In this document: one piece after another, positions 34,731 through 45,153 of the stretch
Layout of the letters: each line of letters begins with the position of its first letter
How positions within the stretch are numbered: the stretch's first letter is position 1
Source of the DNA: Pseudomonas veronii
GTDB taxonomy: Bacteria; Pseudomonadota; Gammaproteobacteria; Pseudomonadales; Pseudomonadaceae
Reading direction: 5' to 3'
Assembly: GCF_001439695.1 (NCBI RefSeq)
Contig: NZ_JYLL01000025.1
Span: forward strand, 1 to 64,000
DNA: 64,000 nt
Notes under the pieces: generated by a model
Told to the model about the DNA's origin: nothing
What the model saw: only the letters and a program-made list of their open reading frames with translations
The model's database searches: none
Made by a program: the position numbers and the translations under genes

Positions 34731-35729
34731 ATGCGCGAACGTACCATCGCCAGTCACTACGCCCGAGCGGCCCTCGGCGGTGCGCGCCGGGCCGGCTACG
34801 ACTACTCGGGCCTATTGCAGCAGGTGGGCATCACCCCGGAACTGCTGAACGAACCCCGCGCCCGCATCGCGCCGGAACAATTTACCCGGCTGTTGCAAAT
34901 GCTCTGGCTCGCGCTGGACGACGAATACCTGGGCTTTGCCGAAGGTCCGAGCAAGCGCGGCACGTTCGCCATGATGTGCCACGCGCTGATCCATTGCCGC
35001 ACCCTGGAGAAGGCTCTCGAACGCGGCTTATTGTTTTATAGCCTATTCCCACAAGGTCCGCGTTGGCAGCTGACACGGGAAGGCGAAATGGCCCGCTTGA
35101 GCCTGGACGACTCCCAACTCGGGGACCCGGATCACTTTCTCAGCGAATCCCTGCTGCTGATCTGGCATCGCCTCGGCAGTTGGTTGATCGGCCAGCGCAT
35201 CCGCCTGCAGCAGGCCACATTCAGCTACCCGATGCCGGCCCACGCCAGCGAATACGACCTGTTGTTTCCCTGCCCGCAGGTGTTCGACGCACCGAACAGC
35301 AGCCTGGTGTTTCCTGCGCGTTACTTGAGCCTGCCGCTGCTGCAGGACGAGCGCACCCTCAAGCATTTCCTGCAGCGCTCCCCCGCCGACTTGTTGTCGC
35401 GGCCCGATGAGGGCGACAGTTTGAGCAGCCAGATCCGCCGCCTGCTCAGCCGTGACCGCACACCCTGGCCGGACCTGGACGCCGTTGCCCAGCACTTGCA
35501 CATCAGCCCGCAGACCCTGCGCCGACATCTGCGTGAAGAAGGCAGCAGTTTTCAAGCGCTCAAGGATGAGCTGCGGCGGGACATCGCCATTTACCACCTG
35601 GGACGCGCGGATCTGTCATTGCAGGAAATTGCCGAACAGCTCGGGTTCTCCGAGCCGTCGGCGTTTCATCGGGCGTTCAAGAAGTGGACGGGATTGACGC
35701 CGGGGGCTTATCGGGCACAGGAGAGTTAG
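34731..35729 (+). CDS. AraC family transcriptional regulator
   Basis: Regulator of 332 aa. The N-terminal half (about residues 20-200) looks like the arabinose-binding-type (PF12625) domain found in OruR/ArgR-like regulators. The C-terminal AraC DNA-binding domain has two helix-turn-helix units (AVAQHLHISPQTLRRHLREEG and LSLQEIAEQLGFSEPSAFHRAFKKWTGLTPGAYR). The start at 34731 (MRERTIASHYARAAL) fits the family; frame upstream is non-homologous. It is divergent from dctA. Whether it controls dctA or an unlinked catabolic gene is unknown. Confidence 0.86.
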   Translation: MRERTIASHYARAALGGARRAGYDYSGLLQQVGITPELLNEPRARIAPEQFTRLLQMLWLALDDEYLGFAEGPSKRGTFAMMCHALIHCRTLEKALERGLLFYSLFPQGPRWQLTREGEMARLSLDDSQLGDPDHFLSESLLLIWHRLGSWLIGQRIRLQQATFSYPMPAHASEYDLLFPCPQVFDAPNSSLVFPARYLSLPLLQDERTLKHFLQRSPADLLSRPDEGDSLSSQIRRLLSRDRTPWPDLDAVAQHLHISPQTLRRHLREEGSSFQALKDELRRDIAIYHLGRADLSLQEIAEQLGFSEPSAFHRAFKKWTGLTPGAYRAQES

Positions 35730-35750
35730 GCAGGCGCCACTCAAGGAAGG

Positions 35751-37097
35751 TCAAACGGCCGGAAAGTGGATCTTGAACGCCGCGCCCCCCAAAGGCGAGT
35801 CGCCCAGGGTCAGGCGCGCGCCGTAGCTTTCAATGATGTCCTTGACCACCGCCAGGCCGATCCCCTGCCCCGGGTGCTGGCGGTCTAGCCGCTCGCCCCG
35901 TTGCAGAATCCGCGCGCGCTGGTCGGGCGGCACACCGGGGCCGTCATCTTCGATGCACAGTTCGATGCCATCCAGGCTTTCCACCAGGCTGATACGCACT
36001 TCGCTCAAGCACAGGCGGTAGGCGTTTTCCAGCAGGTTGCCGAGCAGTTCCAGCAAGGCGCCTTTTTCGATGGGCACATCGCACGCGTCCGGCAATACGA
36101 AGCTCACTTTGACGTGCTTGTCGCGGTAGACCTTGTCCAGCGTGTCGCACAGGCTTTGCAGTACCGGCTGCAGGCGTACCTGATGGCGTACCAGGCCGCT
36201 TTTACGCAAGCTGGCGCGCTGCAACTGGTAGCTGATCTGCTGGCTCATGCGTTCGATCTGCGATTGCAGCACCCAGGCCTGGTCGCGGTCTTCGGGGCGC
36301 TGGGCCATGTCTTCGCTCACGCCCTGCAACACCGCCAGCGGGGTTTTCAGGCTGTGGGCCAAGTCGTCGAGGGAGTCGCGGTAGCGGGTACGCTGCTCGC
36401 GCTCACTGTGCAGCAAGCGGTTGAGAGACCCGGTGAGGCGCAGCAGTTCGCGCGGGTGTTCTTCGCTGAGGCTTTCGCGGGTGCCGCCTTCGATCTGGTC
36501 CAGCTCCTGGCTCAGGCGCCGCAACGCTTGCAGGCCCCAGGTCAGGCCCAGCCAGAGCAACGTCAGCAACACCAGCAACGCCGCGCCGAAGCCCAGGTAG
36601 AGGTTTTCGCGCAGACCTTCGAGGGTCAACTGGTATTCGCGCACCGGTTGCAGCGCGACGATGCTGAACGCCGCACTCTTGCCGCCGAGCAGCTTGACCT
36701 CGACGTCATACACGAAGAATTCCTGGCCATTGCCCTCGCGAATCCGCGCAAACTCATTACCGCGCCCGTCATAGCGCGGCCTGTAGTTGATGTTTTCTTC
36801 CTGGGTCGCCCGCGAGCGCCACACCAGATGGCCTTCGCGGTCGTAGATATAACCGAGCAACCGGCTATCGGTGAGGTTGAAGCGTTCGTCCGGCAACTGC
36901 GCCGGCATTTGCAGGCGGTTGTTTTCAACCCGCGCCGCCGAAATCAAGGTGGTGACGTCCGACGCCAGGCGCTGCTCGATCGAGTCCTGCAAGGCCAGGC
37001 TGAACGCGCCCTGCATGGCCGGCAACAAACCCAGCATAAACAGCACGGCCAGGGTGGCAGCCGCCAGCATCAAGCGCACACGTAACGAGCGAATCAA
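35751..37097 (-). CDS. phoQ: Sensor histidine kinase PhoQ
   Basis: Two-component kinase of 448 aa. Two transmembrane segments (about residues 10-30 and 170-190) flank a periplasmic sensor of about 140 aa. A HAMP-like linker, a HisKA H-box (DLAHSLKTPLAVLQG), an N-box (LLENAYRLC), a G1 motif (EDDGPGVP) and a G2 box follow. The PhoQ assignment rests mainly on the partner PhoP and overall length. It should respond to low Mg2+ or cationic peptides. The ATG overlaps the phoP stop (ATGA). Confidence 0.84.
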   Translation of the reverse strand: MIRSLRVRLMLAAATLAVLFMLGLLPAMQGAFSLALQDSIEQRLASDVTTLISAARVENNRLQMPAQLPDERFNLTDSRLLGYIYDREGHLVWRSRATQEENINYRPRYDGRGNEFARIREGNGQEFFVYDVEVKLLGGKSAAFSIVALQPVREYQLTLEGLRENLYLGFGAALLVLLTLLWLGLTWGLQALRRLSQELDQIEGGTRESLSEEHPRELLRLTGSLNRLLHSEREQRTRYRDSLDDLAHSLKTPLAVLQGVSEDMAQRPEDRDQAWVLQSQIERMSQQISYQLQRASLRKSGLVRHQVRLQPVLQSLCDTLDKVYRDKHVKVSFVLPDACDVPIEKGALLELLGNLLENAYRLCLSEVRISLVESLDGIELCIEDDGPGVPPDQRARILQRGERLDRQHPGQGIGLAVVKDIIESYGARLTLGDSPLGGAAFKIHFPAV

Positions 37098-37771
37098 CGA
37101 CAGCGCTCATTGAACAGATAGCCCAGGCCGCGCACGGTGTCGATCGGCTTGAACCCGCCCGGGCCTTCCAGTTTACGGCGCAGGCGGCCGACCAGCACTT
37201 CGATGACATTCGGGTCGCGCTCGTCGTCATCGGGGTAGAGCTGTTCCATCAAGCGGTCCTTGGGCACTACCTGCTGATGGTGACGCATCAGGTACTCGAG
37301 AATCCGGTACTCGTAGGCGGTCAGCGCCAGGGGTTGCTCGTCCAACGAGGCCTGCTTGCGGTTGAGGTCCAGCAGCAAGGGGCCGGCGACGATGGTCGAT
37401 TGGGTAAAGCCGCTGGAACGACGCAGCAACGCGTTCATCCGCGCTTCCAGTTCTTCGAACTGGAACGGCTTGACCACGTAGTCGTCGGCGCCGGCGGCCA
37501 GGCCTTCGACCTTGTCCTGCCAGTTGCCGCGAGCGGTGAGGATCAGGATCGGGAAGGTCTTGTCCTGGGCGCGCAGTTGGCGGATCAGATCAAGACCGCC
37601 CATGCCGGGCAGGCCGAGGTCGATGATCGCCAGGTCATGGTTGAATTGGCCAGTCTGGTACAAGGCCTCCTCCGCGTTGGCCACGGCTTCGACCACGTGC
37701 CCGCTGTCGGTCAGGCGGGTATACAGGTGATGACGCAACAGAGCCTCATCTTCCACGACCAGCAATTTCAT
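37094..37771 (-). CDS. phoP: Response regulator PhoP
   Basis: OmpR-family regulator of 225 aa. The receiver has EDE, the phospho-acceptor in IIDLGLPGMGG, LTARG and KPF. The C-terminal winged helix ends DPNVIEVLVGRLRRKLEG...IDTVRGLGYLF. MKLLVVEDEALLRHHLYTRL matches Pseudomonas PhoP as I remember it. The ATG at 37771 is preferred over an ATG 12 nt upstream. Directly upstream is a small exported-protein gene on the same strand. Confidence 0.88.
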   Translation of the reverse strand: MKLLVVEDEALLRHHLYTRLTDSGHVVEAVANAEEALYQTGQFNHDLAIIDLGLPGMGGLDLIRQLRAQDKTFPILILTARGNWQDKVEGLAAGADDYVVKPFQFEELEARMNALLRRSSGFTQSTIVAGPLLLDLNRKQASLDEQPLALTAYEYRILEYLMRHHQQVVPKDRLMEQLYPDDDERDPNVIEVLVGRLRRKLEGPGGFKPIDTVRGLGYLFNERCR

Positions 37772-37789
37772 AAGGCTCTCCAAGGCAAA

Positions 37790-38098
37790 TCAACTGTCCG
37801 ACAGAGGGATATCATAGCGGCCCTGCAGGTCTTGCGGGCGCAGTTTAATGCCATTGTATTGGCCACCAAGATGCTCATAGCCGGCACGATACGTCGCCTG
37901 CGGGCTGCTCGAACCCAGCGACTGGCCCCAAGGCGCGGCCTGGCTGCGCACCGCCTCGAAGCTCACACGCTGCATCAGCGTGCTGGATTTCTTGGTTCTC
38001 TCGCTACCGAATGCCGCAAAGGCGCCATCGCTGGCCTGCGCCCCGGCGGTGGCACTGAACATGGTCAACGCCAACATCAGCTTCTTGATTGCAGTCAT
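37790..38098 (-). CDS. Small exported protein upstream of phoPQ
   Basis: Protein of 102 aa with a clear Sec signal peptide (MTAIKKLMLALTMFSATAGAQA, cleavage near residue 22). The mature part of about 80 aa is polar, lacks cysteines, and ends IKLRPQDLQGRYDIPLSDS. A GGAGGT site lies 8 nt before the ATG at 38098. It is 18 bp upstream of phoP on the same strand, the position that oprH takes in P. aeruginosa, but it is far too short to be OprH and has no barrel pattern. Function is unknown; it may be a PhoPQ-linked periplasmic protein. Confidence 0.72.
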   Translation of the reverse strand: MTAIKKLMLALTMFSATAGAQASDGAFAAFGSERTKKSSTLMQRVSFEAVRSQAAPWGQSLGSSSPQATYRAGYEHLGGQYNGIKLRPQDLQGRYDIPLSDS

Positions 38099-38230
38099 GG
38101 TACTTACCTCCACGTAGGCTGTAGGCCCACACTACGCAAGCGCCCCTGAACTCCCCCTGAACAGGCTCTGAACCTGGCCTGAACCGCTACGGACTATCCA
38201 CTGGCGCGCCAACTCGGCAAAATACCGCCC

Positions 38231-38947
38231 ATGACGCCCCTACCCGCTTGCTGCACCCCACTCGACGCCCATTGGCCACTGCCCGATCCCTTGCCGGGTA
38301 CGGTGTTGCTCAGTACGCGCTTTGATCCGGCCCTGTTGATCGCCGGTGATTTCCAACGCAGCGCGGTGCCGCCGCCGGCGAGCATCCAGCGTTCGGTGGC
38401 CAAGCGCCAGGCGGAGTTTCTCGCCGGACGGTTATGCGCCCGCGCCGCCTTGCAACAGCTCGATAACCTGGACTGCGTGCCGGCAATCGGCGAAGACCGG
38501 GCGCCGGTGTGGCCGCCGCACATCAGCGGCTCCATCACCCACAGCAGCGGGCACGCGGCGGCAATCGTCGGGCACAAGGCGCAATGGCGCGGGCTGGGGA
38601 TGGACCTGGAAAATGTCCTGAGCCTGGAGCGCGCGGAACGCCTGGCGGGGGAAATTCTCACCGCCGATGAGTTGCAGCGCATGGCCAGGTTGCCGCGTGA
38701 GCAACATGCGCAGCTGGTGACACTGACGTTTTCGGCCAAGGAGAGCCTGTTCAAGGCGCTCTACCCGATCGTGCAGAAGCGCTTCTACTTTGAGCATGCC
38801 GAAGTGGTGGAATGGTCCGAGCACGGCCAGATGCGGTTGCGGCTGCTGACGGAGTTGTCCGGCGAGTGGTGCCACGGCAAGGAGTTGGTTGGGCAATTTG
38901 CGGTGGATGGGGAACAGTTGTTGAGCCTTGTAGCAATCGGCGTCTGA
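38231..38947 (+). CDS. 4'-phosphopantetheinyl transferase (EntD/PcpS-type)
   Basis: Sfp-superfamily transferase of 238 aa that converts apo carrier proteins to the holo form. It shows RQAEFLAGRLCARAAL, SGSITHSSGHAAAIVG, the metal-binding GMDLENV (D and E) and FSAKESLFKALYPIV with the KES(L)FK motif. Pseudomonads commonly have one broad-range enzyme of this type (PcpS) for fatty acid, siderophore and polyketide carriers, so it may serve the AcpP encoded at 16.9 kb. Confidence 0.88.
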   Translation: MTPLPACCTPLDAHWPLPDPLPGTVLLSTRFDPALLIAGDFQRSAVPPPASIQRSVAKRQAEFLAGRLCARAALQQLDNLDCVPAIGEDRAPVWPPHISGSITHSSGHAAAIVGHKAQWRGLGMDLENVLSLERAERLAGEILTADELQRMARLPREQHAQLVTLTFSAKESLFKALYPIVQKRFYFEHAEVVEWSEHGQMRLRLLTELSGEWCHGKELVGQFAVDGEQLLSLVAIGV

Positions 38948-38956
38948 TCTAGCGTC

Positions 38957-38984
38957 ATCGGGGGCAAGCCCCCTCCCACACTGG
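38957..38984. repeat. REP element with a degenerate partner
   Basis: CATCGGGGGCAAGCCCCCTC is a full REP core. About 35 bp to the right, TTCGGCTTGCTCCCGATAGC (39015-39034) looks like a decayed inverted partner. Confidence 0.72.
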
Positions 38985-39037
38985 AATGCATTCCAAGAGG
39001 GGCGGTGCGAGGGTTCGGCTTGCTCCCGATAGCAGTA

Positions 39038-40648
39038 TCAGGATTTATCCTGGTCCCGTGGCCAACTCAGGCTGAAGCACGCCCCTCCCAGGTTGTTGCT
39101 CTTGCTGATCAATGCCCGCCCGCCATGCCAATGAATAATCCGCCGCACAATCGACAAGCCCAGGCCATGCCCGCCCGAGGCGCGGGTGCGGCTGTCGTCC
39201 AGGCGCAGGAACGGCGTGAAGATGCGTTCCCAGGCGCTTTCCGGTACGCCGGGGCCATCGTCTTCCACATCGATGCGGCAGCGCACCTGGCCGACCTGGT
39301 AACTGATCAGCACCCGGCCCTGGGCATGGCGCATGGCATTGCTCACCAGGTTCTGCAGGGCGCGGTGCAGGTAGCGCGGTTCGGCATCGACCCAGGCATC
39401 GTCCCAATGCACCGATGACAGGCAGATACCACGGCTCACGCTGACCTGCGGGCGCAGTGGCGATAATTCGCCGATCACCTGGTCGAGTAACGCATTGAGG
39501 TCGACCCGCTGGAAATTCAGCTCCGGCGCGCCCTGCTCCAGGCGCGCGTAGGTGAGCATTTCGTCGACCAGGCCGTCGAGGTCCTGAATATCGCTGTCCA
39601 TACCTTCGAGGTATTTGCGCCGGGCCTGCGGGGTGGCGGCCTCGCCGATCATCTCCAGGCCGAAACGCAGGCGCGCCACCGGGGTGCGCAACTCGTGGGA
39701 CACCGCGCGCACCAGTTCGCGCTGGATCGCGAGCAACTGCTGCAGGTGCTCGGCCATGCCATTGAAGGCGGCGGCCAGGCGCCCCACCGAGTCGGCGCCG
39801 CGCGCGGGCACGCGCACTTCCAGGTTGCCTTTGGCAATACGCGTGGCAGCGGCCTCCAGGCCTCTGAGCCGGCGCTCGAGCTGACGCACCAACAGATAGA
39901 CGATCAGGCCAATCAGGGTCAGGCCGATCAATGCGATCAGGATCAACCATTGCGCCGGGTACGGGTTCATTTGATACAACGGGCCGATTTCAAGCACCCA
40001 GGGCGTGCCGACCATGCCGGCAAACACCCGAATCGAGTCGCCGCCCTTGCCCAGCGCCATCACCGTATCGCCCTCCGACACGCGGCGGCGCTGGTCGTCG
40101 TCCATATCGGCCTGATCGAGGGCCATCAGGTGCATCTCGAAGCCAAACCCTTTGGCTTCCTTTATATCCGCCAGGCGTTGCGGTTGCTCGGCCACCGGAA
40201 AACGCACCAACTCGTCGGCCAACAGGTAGATCGTCGCCCGCGCCAATTGCTCGCTGATCTGTTGCACTTCACCTTCCAGCACCAACTGATCCTGCTCGCT
40301 GACCAAACGCAGGACCCGCGCCGCATGGGGGCCGGTCTGTTGCACCAGCACCTGGCCATGCTGCAGGCGGGTGCGTTGGCCGAGGTCCAGTTGGGCATCG
40401 GTGTACGTGCGCAGCATCAGGGGAATGCCCAACAGGCGCTCCCACACCGCCAGCGCGCGCTGGCGCTCGATCACGCTCATGGGTTGCAGGTTGTCTCCCA
40501 TCAAGGCAAAGGTGCCGTGGGCCAGACGTTCACGGTACTGCCCGCTGCGCACGTCGTTGAGCAGGTGCAACGCCAGCACGCCCAGCAGCGCCACCAGGAT
40601 CAGCGCCGCGCACATGCCGCCGTAGATGCGCAGGAAGATCGAGTTCAC
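39038..40648 (-). CDS. rstB: Sensor histidine kinase (RstB-like)
   Basis: Membrane kinase of 536 aa. Transmembrane segments near residues 8-28 and about 250-270 bracket a large periplasmic domain. A HAMP domain (LEVRVPARGADSVGRLAAAFNGMAEHLQQL), an H-box (VRAVSHELRTPVARLRFGLEM), an N-box and a G-box (EDDGPGVPESAWERIFTPFLRLDDSRT) follow. The GTG start at 40646-40648 overlaps the regulator stop (GTGA). The longer frame upstream is antisense to sense coding. The gene order kinase-regulator-nrdA matches P. aeruginosa PA1158-PA1157-PA1156. Confidence 0.83.
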   Translation of the reverse strand: MNSIFLRIYGGMCAALILVALLGVLALHLLNDVRSGQYRERLAHGTFALMGDNLQPMSVIERQRALAVWERLLGIPLMLRTYTDAQLDLGQRTRLQHGQVLVQQTGPHAARVLRLVSEQDQLVLEGEVQQISEQLARATIYLLADELVRFPVAEQPQRLADIKEAKGFGFEMHLMALDQADMDDDQRRRVSEGDTVMALGKGGDSIRVFAGMVGTPWVLEIGPLYQMNPYPAQWLILIALIGLTLIGLIVYLLVRQLERRLRGLEAAATRIAKGNLEVRVPARGADSVGRLAAAFNGMAEHLQQLLAIQRELVRAVSHELRTPVARLRFGLEMIGEAATPQARRKYLEGMDSDIQDLDGLVDEMLTYARLEQGAPELNFQRVDLNALLDQVIGELSPLRPQVSVSRGICLSSVHWDDAWVDAEPRYLHRALQNLVSNAMRHAQGRVLISYQVGQVRCRIDVEDDGPGVPESAWERIFTPFLRLDDSRTRASGGHGLGLSIVRRIIHWHGGRALISKSNNLGGACFSLSWPRDQDKS

Positions 40649-41370
40649 AGCGGTATGTCGCCAGCGGCTTCGGGGACGAACAGATAGCCTTTGCTGCGCA
40701 CGGTCTTGATCAGGCGCGGGTGGATCGGATCGTCGCCGATCTTCGGACGGATGCGCGAGATACGCACGTCGATCGAGCGGTCCTGGCCGTCGTAGCCGAT
40801 GCCGCGCAGGGCGATGAAGATTTCTTCGCGCGACAGGATGCGCCCGGCATTCGCCACCAGCAGCCACAGCAGGTCGAACTCGGCGCTGGTCAGTTCGATG
40901 CCGTCGCCCTGCAGCCAGGCTTCGCGCAGGGCGTTATCCACGAGCAGCGGGCCGAATTGCAGGCGGCGCTGGTTTTGCGCGACGGCCGGTTCCGCTGGCT
41001 CGCTGCGGCGCAACAGGGCCTGGATACGCGCCAGCAGCAGGCGTGGGCGCACGGGTTTGCACACGTAGTCGTCGGCGCCCATGTCCAGGCCCAATACCTG
41101 GTCCATGTCGTCGGTACGCGCGGTGAGCATGAGGATCACCCCGTCGTAGCGCTCGCGCACCTTGCGGCAGATGCTCAGGCCATCTTCGCCGGGCAGCATC
41201 AGGTCGAGAATCACCAGGTCCGGCTGTTCGGCGATGATCCGCGCCGCAGCCTGGGCGCCGTCGCTTTCCACCGACACGCGCAGGCCGTTGCTCTCCAGGT
41301 AATCACGGGTCAACTCGGCCAATCGCTCGTCATCCTCGACGATCAGGATTTGCCAGGCTTCATGCTCCAC
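40645..41370 (-). CDS. rstA: Response regulator (RstA-like, OmpR family)
   Basis: Response regulator of 241 aa. The receiver shows VEDDERLAE, the acceptor in VILDLMLPGEDG, MLTAR and KPV. The effector domain has LRGIGYDGQDRSIDVRISRIRPKIGDDP and KTVRSKGYLFVP, strongly RstA-like. It forms an operon with the kinase, linked by a 4-nt overlap. Its targets in Pseudomonas are not established here. Confidence 0.85.
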   Translation of the reverse strand: MEHEAWQILIVEDDERLAELTRDYLESNGLRVSVESDGAQAAARIIAEQPDLVILDLMLPGEDGLSICRKVRERYDGVILMLTARTDDMDQVLGLDMGADDYVCKPVRPRLLLARIQALLRRSEPAEPAVAQNQRRLQFGPLLVDNALREAWLQGDGIELTSAEFDLLWLLVANAGRILSREEIFIALRGIGYDGQDRSIDVRISRIRPKIGDDPIHPRLIKTVRSKGYLFVPEAAGDIPL

Positions 41371-41416
41371 AGGTAATCCTCGTTGTTATTAGGGGATTGG
41401 TTGGTCTGCTCGATCA

Positions 41417-41450
41417 AATGTGGGAGGGGACTTGCTCCCTCCCACATGTT
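41417..41450. repeat. REP singlet downstream of a divergent pair
   Basis: AATGTGGGAGGGGACTTGCT then CCCTCCCACATGTT is a compact palindromic REP with one base change from the core (ACTTGC for GCTTGC). Confidence 0.8.
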
Positions 41451-41701
41451 GATCTTCGCCAGCCACACCTTATTTGTAATGTTGTGAGGGCATAACAATG
41501 ATCGATTGTAGCCATGCCCCAACCCTCGAACACAAGCCAGGAAATGCATTCGGTGATGCGGTTTTTTTGTGATAGGGTTCGCGCCCTCAAAAATCCAAAG
41601 AGCCGTTTTTTTCTTGGAATATTCAGTGACAAACGGCGCGGTCCAGCAGTACTGCGGCCTACACGGGCATTCTACGTTTCATACACATTTTACTCACAGC
41701 G

Positions 41702-41710
41702 TTATCCACA
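41702..41710 (+). promoter_or_regulatory. DnaA box upstream of nrdA
   Basis: TTATCCACA matches the strict DnaA consensus. The E. coli nrdAB promoter is controlled by DnaA, so a regulatory role here is plausible. It lies about 446 bp from the nrdA start. Confidence 0.5.
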
Positions 41711-42155
41711 GGCCCTGGATTGCTAAGCCTCCAAAAACGCATTATCTTGTACCTCGGCGCCAAAAAAACCCTACATGTAGGGTTTTGAACTAAAAGACCA
41801 AACACAAATCAGACAAGAAACTCAAGCCCTTTCTTGCTCCTGTTTGGTCCAACTCCAGCATTTTTTGAAAGCCCAAACCGCTCATGCGGATGGCAACCGT
41901 TTTAGCGCTCCAACAGCGTAAAACGGTACGGGTGTTGCAGTGCTTGAACCGGGCAACTGTCACCCACCAGGAATACGGCGAGGCGCTTTTGAGCGCCAAA
42001 CCGAAGACTTCGGCATGGAAGCGGCGCGATAAGCCCCCCTTCCTCCTGTCCCGAAGTTGTTATGCCAGGCCAAGGCCTGCTGTAAGTGCTTCAGGACGGA
42101 ACGGTGGGCACCGTGATGGTGCCCAAATAAATATAGAATGTGGAGACAACCCCCC

Positions 42156-45050
<2,895 letters not shown>

Positions 45051-45086
45051 GCTGAGCACGTTCCGGGCTTGATGGCCCGGGATTGG

Positions 45087-45134
45087 AAAACCCCGATAAT
45101 CCCTTGCTGCAGTTGGGTTTATCGGGGTTTTCTT
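45087..45134 (+). terminator. Intrinsic terminator of nrdA
   Basis: AAAACCCCGATAA and TTATCGGGGTTTT form a 13-bp stem with a 19-nt loop followed by CTTTTG, 37 bp past the nrdA stop. It presumably also serves the convergent gene to the right. nrdB therefore either lies elsewhere or has its own promoter. Confidence 0.85.
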
Positions 45135-45153
45135 TTGCCTGGGCAAAGGCTCA

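Larger units (their letters stand above)
41371..42155. other. Intergenic region upstream of nrdA
   Basis: 785 bp without a recognisable gene. It contains a REP singlet (41417-41450), a perfect DnaA box (TTATCCACA, 41702-41710), and a 20-bp perfect palindrome AAACCCTACATGTAGGGTTT (41767-41786). The palindrome looks like a minus-strand terminator because seven T follow it in that direction. A 69-codon minus-strand frame (41790-41999) ends at this hairpin but resembles no family I know. Confidence 0.55.
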
